From assembly GCA_030680295.1 (NCBI GenBank), contig JAUXVU010000018.1:613547-677546 (forward strand): a stretch of 64,000 nt of DNA. Direction: 5' to 3'. Under the pieces are notes generated by a model that searched no databases, was not told the DNA's origin, and saw only the letters and a list, made by a program, of their open reading frames with translations. How positions within the stretch are numbered: position 1 is the first letter of the stretch; each line of letters begins with the position of its first letter. The DNA is from Moraxellaceae bacterium (lineage in GTDB: Bacteria > Pseudomonadota > Gammaproteobacteria > Pseudomonadales > Moraxellaceae). This document shows, piece by piece, positions 10,410 through 24,607 of this stretch. The position numbers and the translations under genes were made by a program.

Positions 10410-11530
10410 ATGCGCACTATGAAAAAGCCCCTTATTACCCCTACTCGCCCTGAAAAAGTCATTGTTGGCATGTCCGGTGGTGTCGACTCGTCTGTGTCGG
10501 CCTGGCTGCTGATGCAACAGGGTTATATTGTCGAAGGCCTGTTCATGAAGAACTGGGAAGAAGACGATGGCAGCGAGTATTGCACCGCTAAAGAAGACTT
10601 AGCTGATGCCCAGTCAGTTTGTGATCATTTAGGCATCCACCTGCACAAAGCAAACTTTGCAGCCGAATATTGGGATCGTGTGTTTGAGCACTTTTTGGAA
10701 GAGTATCGCGCTGGCCGTACGCCAAACCCCGACATCTTATGCAATAAAGAAATTAAGTTCCGCGCCTTTTTGGACTATGCCTTAAGCCTAGGTGCTGAGT
10801 TTATTGCCACTGGCCATTACACCCAGCGTAGTGATAGCAATCCAGCGCAATTGCTGCGCGGCATCGACCAAAATAAAGACCAGAGTTACTTTTTACATGC
10901 GGTTTCTGGCAGTGATCTGGCACGCACCCTATTTCCGGTGGGCGACATCGAAAAGCCGGAAGTTCGTCGCCTAGCCACTGAACTTGGTCTAAGCAATCAT
11001 GCCAAGCGCGACTCCACCGGCATTTGTTTTATTGGTGAACGTCGTTTTAAAGACTTTTTACAGCAATATTTGCCAGCCCAGCCCGGCCCAATTGAAACCG
11101 ACAGCGGTGAGATCATTGGCCAGCATGAAGGGTTAATGTATTACACCCTAGGCCAGCGCCAAGGCATTGGCATTGGTGGTCAGCGCAATGCGACTGACGC
11201 ACCGTGGTATGTCATCGCTAAAGATTTAAGTCGTAACACCTTGATTATTGGCCAAGGCCACGAACATCCCTTACTGTTAAGCCATGGCTTGTATGTCGAA
11301 AACGTAGACTGGGTTGCCGGCGCCGAACCCGAGTTACCACTAACATGCACCGCCAAGACGCGTTACCGCCAGCCCGATCAAGCCTGCGTGATTGAATCGG
11401 CTGGCACACGCAAGGGATATAAAGTCACTTTTGAGCAACCTCAGCGAGCTGTCACACCAGGTCAATCCGTTGTGTTTTATGCACAGGACGTGTGTTTGGG
11501 TGGCGGCGTGATTGTCGAGACATTTACCTT

Positions 11531-11534
<4 letters not shown>
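10410..11534 (+). CDS. mnmA: tRNA-specific 2-thiouridylase MnmA
   Basis: 374 residues. The enzyme adds sulfur to U34 of Lys, Glu and Gln tRNAs after activating the base with ATP. The PP-loop SGGVDSSV (22-29) and the catalytic pair Cys111 ([10 protein letters not shown]) and Cys206 ([12 protein letters not shown]) are present, as are [10 protein letters not shown] and the C-terminal beta barrel. The ATG at 10419 (fourth codon) is an equally good start; neither has a clear ribosome-binding site. The stop overlaps the start of hflD by 4 bp (ATGA), the classical mnmA-hflD coupling. Confidence 0.96.
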
Positions 11535-13580
<2,046 letters not shown>

Positions 13581-13585
13581 ACCAT

Positions 13586-14806
13586 ATGACCACGCTCTCT
13601 GTCAGTCAGCGCTGCTTATCCGATCAGCCACTACCTTGGCTGGGTGGCCTGACCGCGGCAGAATTTTTGCGCGATTACTGGCAAAAAAAACCACTGTTGG
13701 TGCGTGGTGCTTTTCCTGGACTGGCCGACTTATTAGCACCAGAAGAGCTGCTGGAGCTTGCCGAAACTGATGACGTGGAAAGCCGTCTAATCATTGAGAA
13801 TAGCGATCCGGCATGGGAAGTGCGCGAAGGCCCTTTTCATGCCACCACCTGGCGCAAACTGCCGGACACTGGCTGGACTGCCTTGGTTCAGGCAGTTGAT
13901 CACTACCTGCCGCCGCTGGCCGACCTGCTTGATCACTTCGCCTTTGTACCTGAATGGCGTATTGATGATGTCATGGTGTCTTATGCCGTACCCGGTGGTT
14001 CGGTAGGTGCGCATTTTGATCAATACGATGTGTTCTTAATTCAAGGACCGGGGCAACGTCGTTGGCAGTTAGGTGAACACTGTGATGCCAATACACCACG
14101 CCTTGCCCATGATCAATTACGCCTGCTGGCTGATATGCCGGTTCATTTTGATGAAGTGTTAAATCCCGGTGACCTGTTGTATGTGCCACCGGGGCTTGGC
14201 CATCATGGCGTAGCAGAAAACACCTGCTTAACCTATTCCGTTGGTTTTCGTGCACCCGCGTTAGCGCAAATGATGGACTGTGTGGTTGATCGACTTCTGG
14301 AAACCCAAGGCAGTGAAGCCCTACTCACTGACGCTGGCCGCGCCTTGCCAGATCACCCCAGCAGCCTTGCCAATGCGGACATTCAGCGCATGCAACAGGC
14401 TGTATTAAGCAGTCTTAATACACCTGAGTTGTTTGAGCACGCCATAGCACCCGCCTTAAGCGAAGCGAAATACGCTGACTACACACCTGAAGGTGACCCC
14501 TGCAGTGTGGATGACTTAACAGCCGCCATCAGCGACGGTATTGAGCTATTACGCGACCCGGCATCACGTTGGTTATGGCTACCGACTCAACAAGTCTTGT
14601 GGCGCAATGGAGAGCCGGTAGAGATTCCAGCCGATGTACTGAGCTTTATTCCACAGCTGCTAGATGGACGGCGCTTGAGCTCTGACACACTGAAAAAGCT
14701 GCCGGAGTCTGTTTTGTCTTGGCTAGCCAATGAAATCAGCGCTGGTTTTTGGCTGCCGGTTGACCCGCTAACGTCGCTGTTATCAGATGCTTCTGGTGAG
14801 GCTTAA
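13586..14806 (+). CDS. roxA: 50S ribosomal protein L16 arginine 3-hydroxylase (YcfD/RoxA type)
   Basis: A 406-residue JmjC-fold (cupin) 2-oxoglutarate/Fe(II) oxygenase. The iron ligands are His143 and Asp145 in GAHFDQYDVF, with a third His in the GLGHHGVAEN segment near residue 204; QGPGQRRW follows the first pair. The N-terminal WLGGLTAAEFLRDYWQKKPLL is typical of YcfD, which hydroxylates an arginine of ribosomal protein L16. It starts 5 bp after purB, and its stop shares one base with the pabB start, so it belongs to the same transcript. Confidence 0.92.
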   Translation: MTTLSVSQRCLSDQPLPWLGGLTAAEFLRDYWQKKPLLVRGAFPGLADLLAPEELLELAETDDVESRLIIENSDPAWEVREGPFHATTWRKLPDTGWTALVQAVDHYLPPLADLLDHFAFVPEWRIDDVMVSYAVPGGSVGAHFDQYDVFLIQGPGQRRWQLGEHCDANTPRLAHDQLRLLADMPVHFDEVLNPGDLLYVPPGLGHHGVAENTCLTYSVGFRAPALAQMMDCVVDRLLETQGSEALLTDAGRALPDHPSSLANADIQRMQQAVLSSLNTPELFEHAIAPALSEAKYADYTPEGDPCSVDDLTAAISDGIELLRDPASRWLWLPTQQVLWRNGEPVEIPADVLSFIPQLLDGRRLSSDTLKKLPESVLSWLANEISAGFWLPVDPLTSLLSDASGEA

Positions 14807-16164
14807 TGTATTGGCAATCACTGCCTTGGACTGACGATACCGTCACTTTATTTACTGGTCTTGCCCAGCAAAAAAACGCCTTGCTGTTAGACAGTCAAGG
14901 CGCTGGCCGCTGGGATATTTTGCTGAATCGACCGGTTGCAGAATCCACCCTCACGGCCAAAGGCTGGCACCACCAACACTGGCAAGCCAGTGCTGAAAAC
15001 CTAGACGCCTGCGCTGTGTTAGCGGAAATGGCTAACTGGGGGCAAACGCACTACCCCATTCAACGACCAGACATAACTAACGACTGGCCCTTTGTTGCCG
15101 GCGTTGTAGGTTATTTAGCCTATGCCTGCCCCAGCGAAAAAGGCCTGCCAAGTGTGCGTGCTGATGAGTGGCCACTAGCCACCTTGGCTTACTACACACA
15201 AGGTTGTCTACTGGATCATCAGGAAAAGCGTTGCTGGGCCTGGTGTGCCGGTGATGACAACGCATGGCAACAACTACTGCAGGACTTAGGCGCAACGACA
15301 ACTCAGCCTAATGAGTTATCGCTACAGCAGAGTTTTCAAGCCCTCACCACTAAGTCGCGTTATGCCAACGATATCGGCCGCATACACGAATATATTCGTG
15401 CCGGTGACTGTTATCAGGTGAACTACACACAATGTTGGCAAAGCCCCTATAGCGGCGACTTGTGGGCGGCCTATCCTCGCCTGCGCAACCTAACAAAGGC
15501 ACCCTATGCTGCGTTCTGGAACTTAGCGTTTGGACAAATGTTATGTCTTTCACCCGAGCAGTTTCTAACCGTCATCAACGACAGAGTCATTACCAAGCCC
15601 ATCAAAGGCACTAAAGCGCGCTCCGCCAATGAAGATGCCGATGATATTGCCGCCCAATCATTGATCAGCAGCCAAAAAGATCTGGCTGAAAACATCATGA
15701 TCACCGACTTGTTGCGTAATGACTTAAGCAAACACGCCGTGTTGGGTTCGGTTAGCGTGCCTAAATTGTGCGAATTGGAAAGTTTTGGCCAAGTGCATCA
15801 CTTGGTCACCACCATTGAGGCCACTCTGCATGATCAGGCCTCGGTGCCGGACTTACTTCGTGATGCCTTTCCCGGCGGCTCAATTACCGGCGCGCCTAAA
15901 CGTCGTGTTATGGAAATTATTAATGAGCTCGAAGTCAGCCCACGTGGTGTCTACTGCGGCAGCTTATTTTACTGGGATCAACAGGGGCGCTTTGACAGCA
16001 ACATCACCATCCGCACGTTAGTAGGCGCTAATGGCCAGCTCAAAACATGGGCTGGTGGTGGCATCACCTTAGACTCAACGTGGCAGGAAGAATATCAAGA
16101 ATGCCAAACCAAAATGGGTGCCATTATGCACGCCCTAGAAGCGTGGTTTCTGGCACCCAAATAA
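14806..16164 (+). CDS. pabB: Aminodeoxychorismate synthase component I
   Basis: A 452-residue chorismate-utilising enzyme that makes 4-amino-4-deoxychorismate for folate. It is told from anthranilate synthase by PIKGTKAR, whose Lys is the PabB nucleophile (TrpE has Ala there). Other signatures are DLLRNDLS, FPGGSITGAPK and the GGGITLDSTWQEEYQE end. The TAATG overlap with roxA suggests coupled translation. The glutaminase subunit (pabA) is not in this window. Confidence 0.95.
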   Translation: MYWQSLPWTDDTVTLFTGLAQQKNALLLDSQGAGRWDILLNRPVAESTLTAKGWHHQHWQASAENLDACAVLAEMANWGQTHYPIQRPDITNDWPFVAGVVGYLAYACPSEKGLPSVRADEWPLATLAYYTQGCLLDHQEKRCWAWCAGDDNAWQQLLQDLGATTTQPNELSLQQSFQALTTKSRYANDIGRIHEYIRAGDCYQVNYTQCWQSPYSGDLWAAYPRLRNLTKAPYAAFWNLAFGQMLCLSPEQFLTVINDRVITKPIKGTKARSANEDADDIAAQSLISSQKDLAENIMITDLLRNDLSKHAVLGSVSVPKLCELESFGQVHHLVTTIEATLHDQASVPDLLRDAFPGGSITGAPKRRVMEIINELEVSPRGVYCGSLFYWDQQGRFDSNITIRTLVGANGQLKTWAGGGITLDSTWQEEYQECQTKMGAIMHALEAWFLAPK

Positions 16165-16171
16165 GGTCTTC

Positions 16172-16786
16172 TTAGGGAGTTTGACGTAGCGAGGCTTTAC
16201 GAATTTCCGCCTTTAACTCTTCGTAATTATGCGTTACTGGGAATTGTGGAAACTCACGAATCACACTCTCAGGCGCATCAAACAAAATACCTTGATCGGC
16301 TTCATTCAGCATGCCGGTATCGTTGTACGAATCACCAGCGGCAATGCAGCGATAGTTCAGGGAATGGAACGCCTTAATTGCCATGGTTTTTTGATCAGGC
16401 TGACGCAGCTTGTAGTCAGTGATCATGCCGTCTTCGCCCACTTCTAACTTGTGGCAAAACAGTGTTGGCAAATCTAACTGCTGCATCAATGGTTTGGCAA
16501 ATTCATAAAAAGTATCAGACAAAATAATCAGCTGGAAGTTGTCACGCACCCAAGCCAAAAACTCACGTGCGCCTGGCAATGGACCCATATCCGCAATCAC
16601 CGCTTGAATGTCGGGCAGACCTAGATTGTGCTCACGCAAAATACGCAGACGCTGTTGCATCAATACATCGTAATCAGGTATGTCGCGGGTGGTGGCTTCA
16701 AGGGCTTGGATACCGGTGCGTTTAGCAAAGTTAATCCAAATTTCGGGGACCAAAACGCCTTCTAGGTCTAAACAAACCAGTTCCAT
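16172..16786 (-). CDS. thrH: Bifunctional phosphoserine phosphatase / homoserine phosphotransferase ThrH
   Basis: A 204-residue HAD-superfamily enzyme. Motif I is CLDLEGVLVPE, where the first Asp is the nucleophile; motif II is ILSDTFYEF; motif IV is AAGDSYNDTGML. The ATTRDIPDYDVLM and REFPQFP segments match Pseudomonas ThrH, which removes phosphate from phosphoserine and can pass it to homoserine. I start at the ATG at 16786 because TTGAGGAT is correctly spaced upstream. It is convergent with pabB, a neighbour pair conserved in Pseudomonas. Confidence 0.93.
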   Translation of the reverse strand: MELVCLDLEGVLVPEIWINFAKRTGIQALEATTRDIPDYDVLMQQRLRILREHNLGLPDIQAVIADMGPLPGAREFLAWVRDNFQLIILSDTFYEFAKPLMQQLDLPTLFCHKLEVGEDGMITDYKLRQPDQKTMAIKAFHSLNYRCIAAGDSYNDTGMLNEADQGILFDAPESVIREFPQFPVTHNYEELKAEIRKASLRQTP

Positions 16787-16890
16787 ATCTATCCTCAAAG
16801 TTTAAGCTAATTCAATTGCGGCTTTTCTTAAGGTGGTAAGGGTACTACAAATGCTATGATTGCCGCATGCATAAGACAGGAAAATGACCC

Positions 16891-18600
<1,710 letters not shown>

Positions 18601-18754
18601 TTAGTTGATGACTTGAATGTACCTGAACTCACCCCAGATTACGCAACCTTCTGTCTGGGTATTTTAGCAATGACAGAGATGTTGAGGAAATGTGCCAGAA
18701 CGGTTCATTTTGCAGTCATGAATGGGTATTATCCTGCGCTTGACGGAGAAAAAG

Positions 18755-19834
18755 ATGCCTATTTCAAACAGCAAAGTTGATGACCTGAATATTCGTTCTA
18801 TCGATGTTCTGATTACCCCTGACGAATTAAAAACTCACCTGCCGCTTAGCGAGCAGGCTTACAACAACGTCATTGAGGGCCGTCAGGTCATTCGTAATAT
18901 TTTAGATGGCAAAGACCACCGCCTGTTTATCGTGGTTGGCCCCTGCTCCATTCACAATATTGAAGCCGCCATGGAATACGCTGGTCGCTTGAAAAAGCTG
19001 GCCGCTGAAGTTTCTGACACACTGTATTTAGTGATGCGTGTCTATTTTGAAAAGCCGCGCACCACCATTGGCTGGAAAGGCTTGATCAACGACCCTTTCA
19101 TGGATGACTCATTCCGCATTCAAGACGGCCTGCACATTGGCCGTAAATTGCTGCTGAACTTAAATGAGTTAGGTCTGCCTTGCGCCACTGAAGCGCTGGA
19201 CCCGATGTCACCACAGTACTACCACGACCTCATTTCGTGGACAGCGATTGGGGCTCGTACCACTGAATCACAAACTCACCGTGAAATGTCGTCTGGTTTG
19301 TCATCGCCAGTTGGCTTTAAAAACGGTACCGATGGTGGCCTGAAAGTGGCTACCAATGCCCTGCTGTCTGTGCAAAACCCACACAGCTTTTTAGGCATTA
19401 ACTCGGAAGGCAAAGTAGCGGTGATTAACACCACGGGTAATCAGTATGGGCATGTGGTGCTACGTGGTGGTGATGGCAAACCAAACTACGACTCCGTGTC
19501 CGTTGCTATTGCTGAGCGTGAGTTAGAAAAGGCTAAGGCGCCCATGAACATCATGATTGATGCCTCACATGCCAACTCCAACAAAGATCCAGGCCTACAG
19601 CCCTTGGTCATGGACAACGTTGCCAATCAAATCGTTGAAGGCAACCAATCCATTATTGGCATGATGGTGGAGTCACACCTGAAGTTTGGCCGCCAAGACA
19701 TTCCAAAAGACTTAAATGACTTGGAATACGGCAAATCCGTTACTGATGGCTGTATTGACTGGGATATGACAGAAACCGCTATCCGCTCCATGCGCGACAA
19801 GCTAAAAAACGTGTTGCCGGAGCGCAAGCGCTAA
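18755..19834 (+). CDS. 3-deoxy-7-phosphoheptulonate (DAHP) synthase, class I
   Basis: A 359-residue type-I-alpha DAHP synthase, the AroF/AroG/AroH kind. It condenses PEP and erythrose 4-phosphate, the first step of the shikimate pathway. Visible are VVGPCSIHN (metal Cys), MRVYFEKPRTTIGWKG, GARTTESQTHREMSSGLS and DASHAN. The N-terminal extension carrying the feedback site is present, but I cannot tell which aromatic amino acid inhibits it, so no isoform symbol is given. ACGGAG lies 8 nt before the ATG at 18755, which fixes the start. Confidence 0.93.
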   Translation: MPISNSKVDDLNIRSIDVLITPDELKTHLPLSEQAYNNVIEGRQVIRNILDGKDHRLFIVVGPCSIHNIEAAMEYAGRLKKLAAEVSDTLYLVMRVYFEKPRTTIGWKGLINDPFMDDSFRIQDGLHIGRKLLLNLNELGLPCATEALDPMSPQYYHDLISWTAIGARTTESQTHREMSSGLSSPVGFKNGTDGGLKVATNALLSVQNPHSFLGINSEGKVAVINTTGNQYGHVVLRGGDGKPNYDSVSVAIAERELEKAKAPMNIMIDASHANSNKDPGLQPLVMDNVANQIVEGNQSIIGMMVESHLKFGRQDIPKDLNDLEYGKSVTDGCIDWDMTETAIRSMRDKLKNVLPERKR

Positions 19835-19856
19835 GTCTTAAGAAATAAAGCTCCAT

Positions 19857-19887
19857 AAAAAAAGACCGCATTAAGCGGTCTTTTTTT
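19857..19887. terminator. Bidirectional terminator between the DAHP synthase gene and nfuA
   Basis: The stem AGACCGC with GCGGTCT around a TTAA-type loop is flanked by A7 on the left and T7 on the right. It serves the two convergent genes. Confidence 0.88.
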
Positions 19888-19899
19888 ATGCTCGAATAC

Positions 19900-20523
19900 T
19901 TATTTAAAGTAAGCATTCTCGCGTTTGCTGTGATCTGTGGTGTCTACCACACGCGCCAGTTCAGGAATATTAGCTTTCAACGTGGTTTCCACGCCTTGCT
20001 TTAAGGTCATGTCCACGGCCGAACAACCTTGGCAACCGCCACCAAACTTCAGTACCGCTGTTAAACCAAACTCTTCGTCTTCATAACATTCTTCCAACGA
20101 CACACTGCCGTTGTGAGCAGCTAGGCCTGGATTGATTTCAGACTGCAACACATAAGCAATACGCTCCTCTAATGAGCTGTTACTGGAAATATTGGGCACT
20201 TTTGAGCGCGGGGCTTTAAAGGTGAGCTGGCCACCCATACGATCTTTATTAAAATCGATAACCGCGTCCACCAAATAGGTAACGGAGGCAAAGTCGACAT
20301 AGGCTGGAAAACCATCATAGTCTTGACGCACATCTTCCGGCTTTTCTTCACCCTTGGTGCAATAGGCCATACAGCACTCAGCACGTGGTGTGCCTGGATT
20401 TTCAACAAAAATACGCACGCCAATGCCTTCGCTGTTTTGCTTAGCCAACAATTCGCGTAAGTAAGCTTGTGCGGACTCGGTAATCACCATATTGCTAACC
20501 GCTTGTACGGGTGTATCACTCAT
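19900..20523 (-). CDS. nfuA: Fe-S biogenesis protein NfuA
   Basis: 207 residues. The N-terminal domain is a degenerate A-type carrier (ITESAQAYLRELL), and the C-terminal Nfu domain carries the cluster-binding pair in GGGCQGCSAVDMTL. NfuA delivers [4Fe-4S] clusters to apo-proteins. The sequence also has CCMAYC near residue 52; these cysteines are unusual for NfuA in general but common in relatives of this group. GAGG upstream supports the ATG at 20523. It is divergent from metH. Confidence 0.94.
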   Translation of the reverse strand: MSDTPVQAVSNMVITESAQAYLRELLAKQNSEGIGVRIFVENPGTPRAECCMAYCTKGEEKPEDVRQDYDGFPAYVDFASVTYLVDAVIDFNKDRMGGQLTFKAPRSKVPNISSNSSLEERIAYVLQSEINPGLAAHNGSVSLEECYEDEEFGLTAVLKFGGGCQGCSAVDMTLKQGVETTLKANIPELARVVDTTDHSKRENAYFK

Positions 20524-20631
20524 AAAAAACCTCAGTACAGATGAACTACAATGCCTGCAGTATAGCACCCACCATGGCTGGTGAATCTGCTATCATATCC
20601 ATTCATTTTTTTTGATATATGGTTTGTCTTA

Positions 20632-23600
20632 ATGTCGTCAAGCACTCGCGCCCAACGTATTCAACAATTTAAGCAAGCTTTAAATGAGCGCATCCTAATC
20701 ATTGATGGCGCCATGGGCACTATGATTCAGCGCCATAAGCTCGAAGAAGCTGACTATCGCGGTGAGCGTTTTGCCGACTGGCCACGTGACCTGAAAGGCA
20801 ATAACGACCTATTGGTACTGACCCAGCCTAGCATTATTCGTGACATTCACGATGCCTACTGTGCAGCTGGTGCCGATATTATTGAAACCAACTCATTTAA
20901 TGGCACCAAAGTGTCCATGTCCGACTATGGCATGGAATCTTTAGTGACCGAACTCAATCGATCAGCCGCCGCCCTAGCCCGCGAAGTGGCAGATGAATGG
21001 ACTGCGCGCGAGCCCCATAAGCCGCGCTATGTTGCCGGTGTTGTAGGCCCCACCTCACGTACTTGTTCTATTTCACCGGACGTGAACAACCCCTCTTTCC
21101 GTAACATCACCTTTGATGAGCTGGTTAGCGATTACCGCGAAGCTACCTTTGCCTTGATTGATGGTGGCGCCGACCTAATTTTGATTGAAACGGTGTTTGA
21201 CACGCTTAACGCCAAAGCCGCCATTTTTGCCGTACAGGGTGTGTTTGAAGCGTTAGGTTTTGAACTGCCGATTATGATTTCCGGCACCATTACTGATGCC
21301 TCGGGTCGCACTCTTTCCGGCCAAACCTCGGAGGCATTTTGGCACTCCGTGCGTCATGCCAAACCTATTTCCGTAGGTTTTAACTGCGCCTTAGGTGGCA
21401 AAGAACTACGCCCCTATGTGCAAGAGCTGGCAAACAAAGCCGACACCTATGTCAGTGCTCACCCCAATGCCGGCCTACCTAATGCGTTTGGTGAATATGA
21501 TGAAACTGCTGATGAAACTGCAGCCATTATTGATGAGTTTGCCGCCAGTGGTTTCTTAAATATTGTCGGTGGTTGCTGTGGCACCACACCTGAACATATT
21601 CGTGCTATCGCACAGGCTGTGGCAAAACACCCACGTCGTGAAGTGCCAAGCTTTGTTCCCGCTTGCAAACTGTCTGGCCTAGAGCCTTTTATCATTAATG
21701 AAGACAGCTTGTTTGTGAACGTGGGGGAACGCACCAACGTCACCGGCTCGAAGAAATTTGCCCGCCTAATTCGTGAAGAAAACTATGCCGAAGCGCTTGA
21801 TGTAGCTCGTGAGCAAGTCGAGGCTGGCGCGCAAATCATCGACATCAATATGGATGAAGGCATGCTCGACTCTGAGCGCGCCATGGTGGTGTTTCTTAAT
21901 CTGATTGCCACCGAGCCAGACATTTGCCGTGTGCCCATCATGATTGACTCCTCAAAATGGGAAATCATTGAAGCTGGCCTGAAGTGTGTGCAAGGCAAGC
22001 CCATTGTTAACTCTATTTCGATGAAAGAAGGCGTTGAAGAATTTAAGCAACGCGCCAAATTGTGCATGCGTTATGGCGCAGCAGTGATTGTGATGGCATT
22101 TGACGAACAAGGTCAGGCCGACACCGAAGCGCGCAAAAACGAAATCTGCAAACGCTCTTATGACATTTTGGTCAATGAAGTGGGCTTCCCACCGGAAGAC
22201 ATTATTTTTGACCCGAACGTGTTTGCAGTCGCCACCGGCATTGAAGAGCACAACAATTACGCCGTCGATTTTATTAACTCCTGTGCTTTTATCAAACGTG
22301 AATTGCCGTGGGCCAAAATCTCGGGCGGCATCTCCAACGTGTCGTTCTCCTTCCGCGGCAACGAACCAGTGCGTGAAGCCATTCACTCGGTGTTTTTGTA
22401 TCACGCCATTCGCAATGGCTTAACCATGGGCATTGTTAACGCCGGTCAGTTAGCGATTTATGATGACTTGCCCGAGCTGCTGAAAGAGCGCGTTGAAGAC
22501 GTCGTTCAAAACCGTCGTGAAGACGGTACCGAGCGCTTACTGGAAATTGCTGAGCAGTTCCGCGGTGATGGCAGCAAAGCCGTGGTGGAAGACGAAGCCT
22601 GGCGCTCACTGCCCGTTGGCAAGCGCTTAGAACACGCGCTGGTTAAGGGCATCACCACCTTTATTGTCGAAGACACAGAAGAAGCCCGCTTGGGTGTGGA
22701 ACGCCCTATTCATGTTATTGAAGGTCCGTTAATGGACGGCATGAATGTGGTTGGTGACCTATTTGGCGCCGGCAAAATGTTCCTGCCACAGGTGGTGAAG
22801 TCGGCACGGGTCATGAAACAAGCCGTAAACCACTTAATCCCCTTCATCGAAGAGGAAAAAGCCGGCGTGGTCGAAGCCAAAGGCAAAGTGCTGATGGCAA
22901 CGGTCAAAGGCGACGTGCATGACATTGGCAAAAACATTGTTGGCGTGGTGTTGGGCTGTAATGGTTACGACATTGTCGACATGGGTGTCATGGTGTCGTG
23001 TGAACGAATTCTGCAAGCCGCTATTGATGAAAAAGTCGACATTATTGGCTTGTCCGGCCTGATCACACCATCACTGGATGAGATGGTGCATGTGGCGCGC
23101 GAAATGCAGCGCCAAGGCTTTACCATCCCCTTGTTGATTGGTGGTGCGACAACGTCAAAAGCACACACTGCGGTCAAGATTGATCCGCAATACAAAAACG
23201 ATGCTGTGGTGTATGTCGCCGACGCCTCGCGTGCAGTGGGTGTGGTAACGACCTTGCTTAGCAAAGACATGAAACCCGCGTTTATCAAAGAACGTCGTGA
23301 AGAATATGCCGTGGTGCGCGATCGTATTAATAATCGCCAGCCCTTGTCAGCACGCCTGCCCTATAACCAGGCTGTGACTCAAGGTCTGCAAACCGACTGG
23401 TCTAAAGCCACACCGGTTAAACCCAACAAGCTGGGGGTGACTACGCTGGATAACTATCCGCTGACCGAGTTAATTCCCTATATTGATTGGACACCGTTTT
23501 TCATCTCTTGGGATCTGCATGGAAAATACCCCGCCATCCTAGAAGATGCCGTTGTCGGTGAGGCGGCACGCAATTTGTTTAGTGATGCCCAAAACATGCT

Positions 23601-24336
23601 CACGCAGCTGGTTGAACAAAATAGTTTGCGAGTGCGTGGGGTCATCGGCTTGTGGGCAGCTAATCGTGTCGGTGCGGATGACATTCGTGTCTGGCAAGAC
23701 GATCAGCGCCAGCAACCATTGGGAGAGATTCACTGCCTGCGTCAGCAAAGCGAAAAAGTCAGTGGCAAGGCCAACTACTCACTCGCTGATTTTGTCGCAC
23801 CACTAGACTCAGGTGTGACTGACTATGTTGGTGGTTTTGCCGTGTCTGTGCATGGCGCTGACGAACTGGCCCAGCACTATGAAGCGGCCAGCGATATGTA
23901 TAACAGTATTTTGGTGAAGTCTTTGGCTGACCGTTTTGCCGAAGCCATGGCCGAGCACATGCATTTGCGCGTACGCAAAGAGTATTGGGCTTATGCACCG
24001 GATGAGACCTTGGATAACGCAGCACTGATTGCCGAAAAATATGTCGGCATTCGCCCTGCTCCTGGTTACCCAGCCTGCCCTGAGCACAGTGAAAAAGTCA
24101 CTCTGTTTAACTGGTTGGACGCACCGGGTCGTGCCGGTATGCAGCTCACCGAACATTTTGCCATGTTGCCAGCAGCAGCTGTGTCTGGCTGGTACTTTGC
24201 CCATCCAGACGCCACCTATTTTAATGTTGGTAAAATTGGCAAAGATCAGGTGCAAGACTATGCCAATCGCAAGGGCTGGGATTTGGCCACTGCCGAGCGT
24301 TGGCTTGCGCCAAATTTAGGGTATGATCCGGCATAA
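20632..24336 (+). CDS. metH: Cobalamin-dependent methionine synthase
   Basis: A 1234-residue four-module enzyme. Order: homocysteine-binding barrel ([10 protein letters not shown] near 25; zinc ligands in GFNCALG and [10 protein letters not shown]); pterin-binding barrel ([13 protein letters not shown] near 355); cap and B12 domain with [10 protein letters not shown], whose His is the lower cobalt ligand; and a C-terminal reactivation domain with [15 protein letters not shown]. It moves the methyl group of methyltetrahydrofolate to homocysteine. The start at 20632 matches the conserved N-terminus; the upstream in-frame ATG adds 17 hydrophobic residues without support. I saw no B12 riboswitch in the 108-bp gap. 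Confidence 0.97.
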   Translation: MSSSTRAQRIQQFKQALNERILIIDGAMGTMIQRHKLEEADYRGERFADWPRDLKGNNDLLVLTQPSIIRDIHDAYCAAGADIIETNSFNGTKVSMSDYGMESLVTELNRSAAALAREVADEWTAREPHKPRYVAGVVGPTSRTCSISPDVNNPSFRNITFDELVSDYREATFALIDGGADLILIETVFDTLNAKAAIFAVQGVFEALGFELPIMISGTITDASGRTLSGQTSEAFWHSVRHAKPISVGFNCALGGKELRPYVQELANKADTYVSAHPNAGLPNAFGEYDETADETAAIIDEFAASGFLNIVGGCCGTTPEHIRAIAQAVAKHPRREVPSFVPACKLSGLEPFIINEDSLFVNVGERTNVTGSKKFARLIREENYAEALDVAREQVEAGAQIIDINMDEGMLDSERAMVVFLNLIATEPDICRVPIMIDSSKWEIIEAGLKCVQGKPIVNSISMKEGVEEFKQRAKLCMRYGAAVIVMAFDEQGQADTEARKNEICKRSYDILVNEVGFPPEDIIFDPNVFAVATGIEEHNNYAVDFINSCAFIKRELPWAKISGGISNVSFSFRGNEPVREAIHSVFLYHAIRNGLTMGIVNAGQLAIYDDLPELLKERVEDVVQNRREDGTERLLEIAEQFRGDGSKAVVEDEAWRSLPVGKRLEHALVKGITTFIVEDTEEARLGVERPIHVIEGPLMDGMNVVGDLFGAGKMFLPQVVKSARVMKQAVNHLIPFIEEEKAGVVEAKGKVLMATVKGDVHDIGKNIVGVVLGCNGYDIVDMGVMVSCERILQAAIDEKVDIIGLSGLITPSLDEMVHVAREMQRQGFTIPLLIGGATTSKAHTAVKIDPQYKNDAVVYVADASRAVGVVTTLLSKDMKPAFIKERREEYAVVRDRINNRQPLSARLPYNQAVTQGLQTDWSKATPVKPNKLGVTTLDNYPLTELIPYIDWTPFFISWDLHGKYPAILEDAVVGEAARNLFSDAQNMLTQLVEQNSLRVRGVIGLWAANRVGADDIRVWQDDQRQQPLGEIHCLRQQSEKVSGKANYSLADFVAPLDSGVTDYVGGFAVSVHGADELAQHYEAASDMYNSILVKSLADRFAEAMAEHMHLRVRKEYWAYAPDETLDNAALIAEKYVGIRPAPGYPACPEHSEKVTLFNWLDAPGRAGMQLTEHFAMLPAAAVSGWYFAHPDATYFNVGKIGKDQVQDYANRKGWDLATAERWLAPNLGYDPA

Positions 24337-24367
24337 CAAATAAGATGACCATGAGGTCACCGGCGCT

Positions 24368-24604
24368 ATGTCAAATCAACATTATCGTAATGCGCCGCCA
24401 CCCGGCGGCAATAAGCGATCAAAAGCACGTGCGGTGTTAAGCCGCATGCTGCGCAGCGGATTCAATATTGCCGGAACTCGTCAGACCGACTTAGACGAAA
24501 ATGCCGAACAAGCTGAGATTTTCGTCTTGTCCGGCATTGTCATCACCATCGTATCCATCGGCGCTATCTGGTTAGGCCTATGGCTACTGATTATTTACTT
24601 TTAA
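24368..24604 (+). CDS. Small single-pass membrane protein of unknown function
   Basis: 78 residues. The N-terminal half is hydrophilic and basic, with a proline-rich start; residues about 52-78 form one strongly hydrophobic segment ending at the stop, so the protein is probably tail-anchored in the inner membrane. GAGG lies 11 nt before the ATG. It follows metH by 31 bp on the same strand and is convergent with sohB. I do not recognise a family, and codon use looks like its neighbours. Confidence 0.6.
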   Translation: MSNQHYRNAPPPGGNKRSKARAVLSRMLRSGFNIAGTRQTDLDENAEQAEIFVLSGIVITIVSIGAIWLGLWLLIIYF

Positions 24605-24607
24605 GCC

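Noticed and set aside
20524..20631. Cobalamin or SAM riboswitch before metH
   Set aside because: The gap is only 108 bp and shows no B12-box or SAM-box element; only a weak AT-rich partial palindrome is present.
21952..22404. Long antisense frames within metH (also 23809-24255 and others)
   Set aside because: Frame shadows of a fully conserved gene; no ribosome-binding site or family signature.
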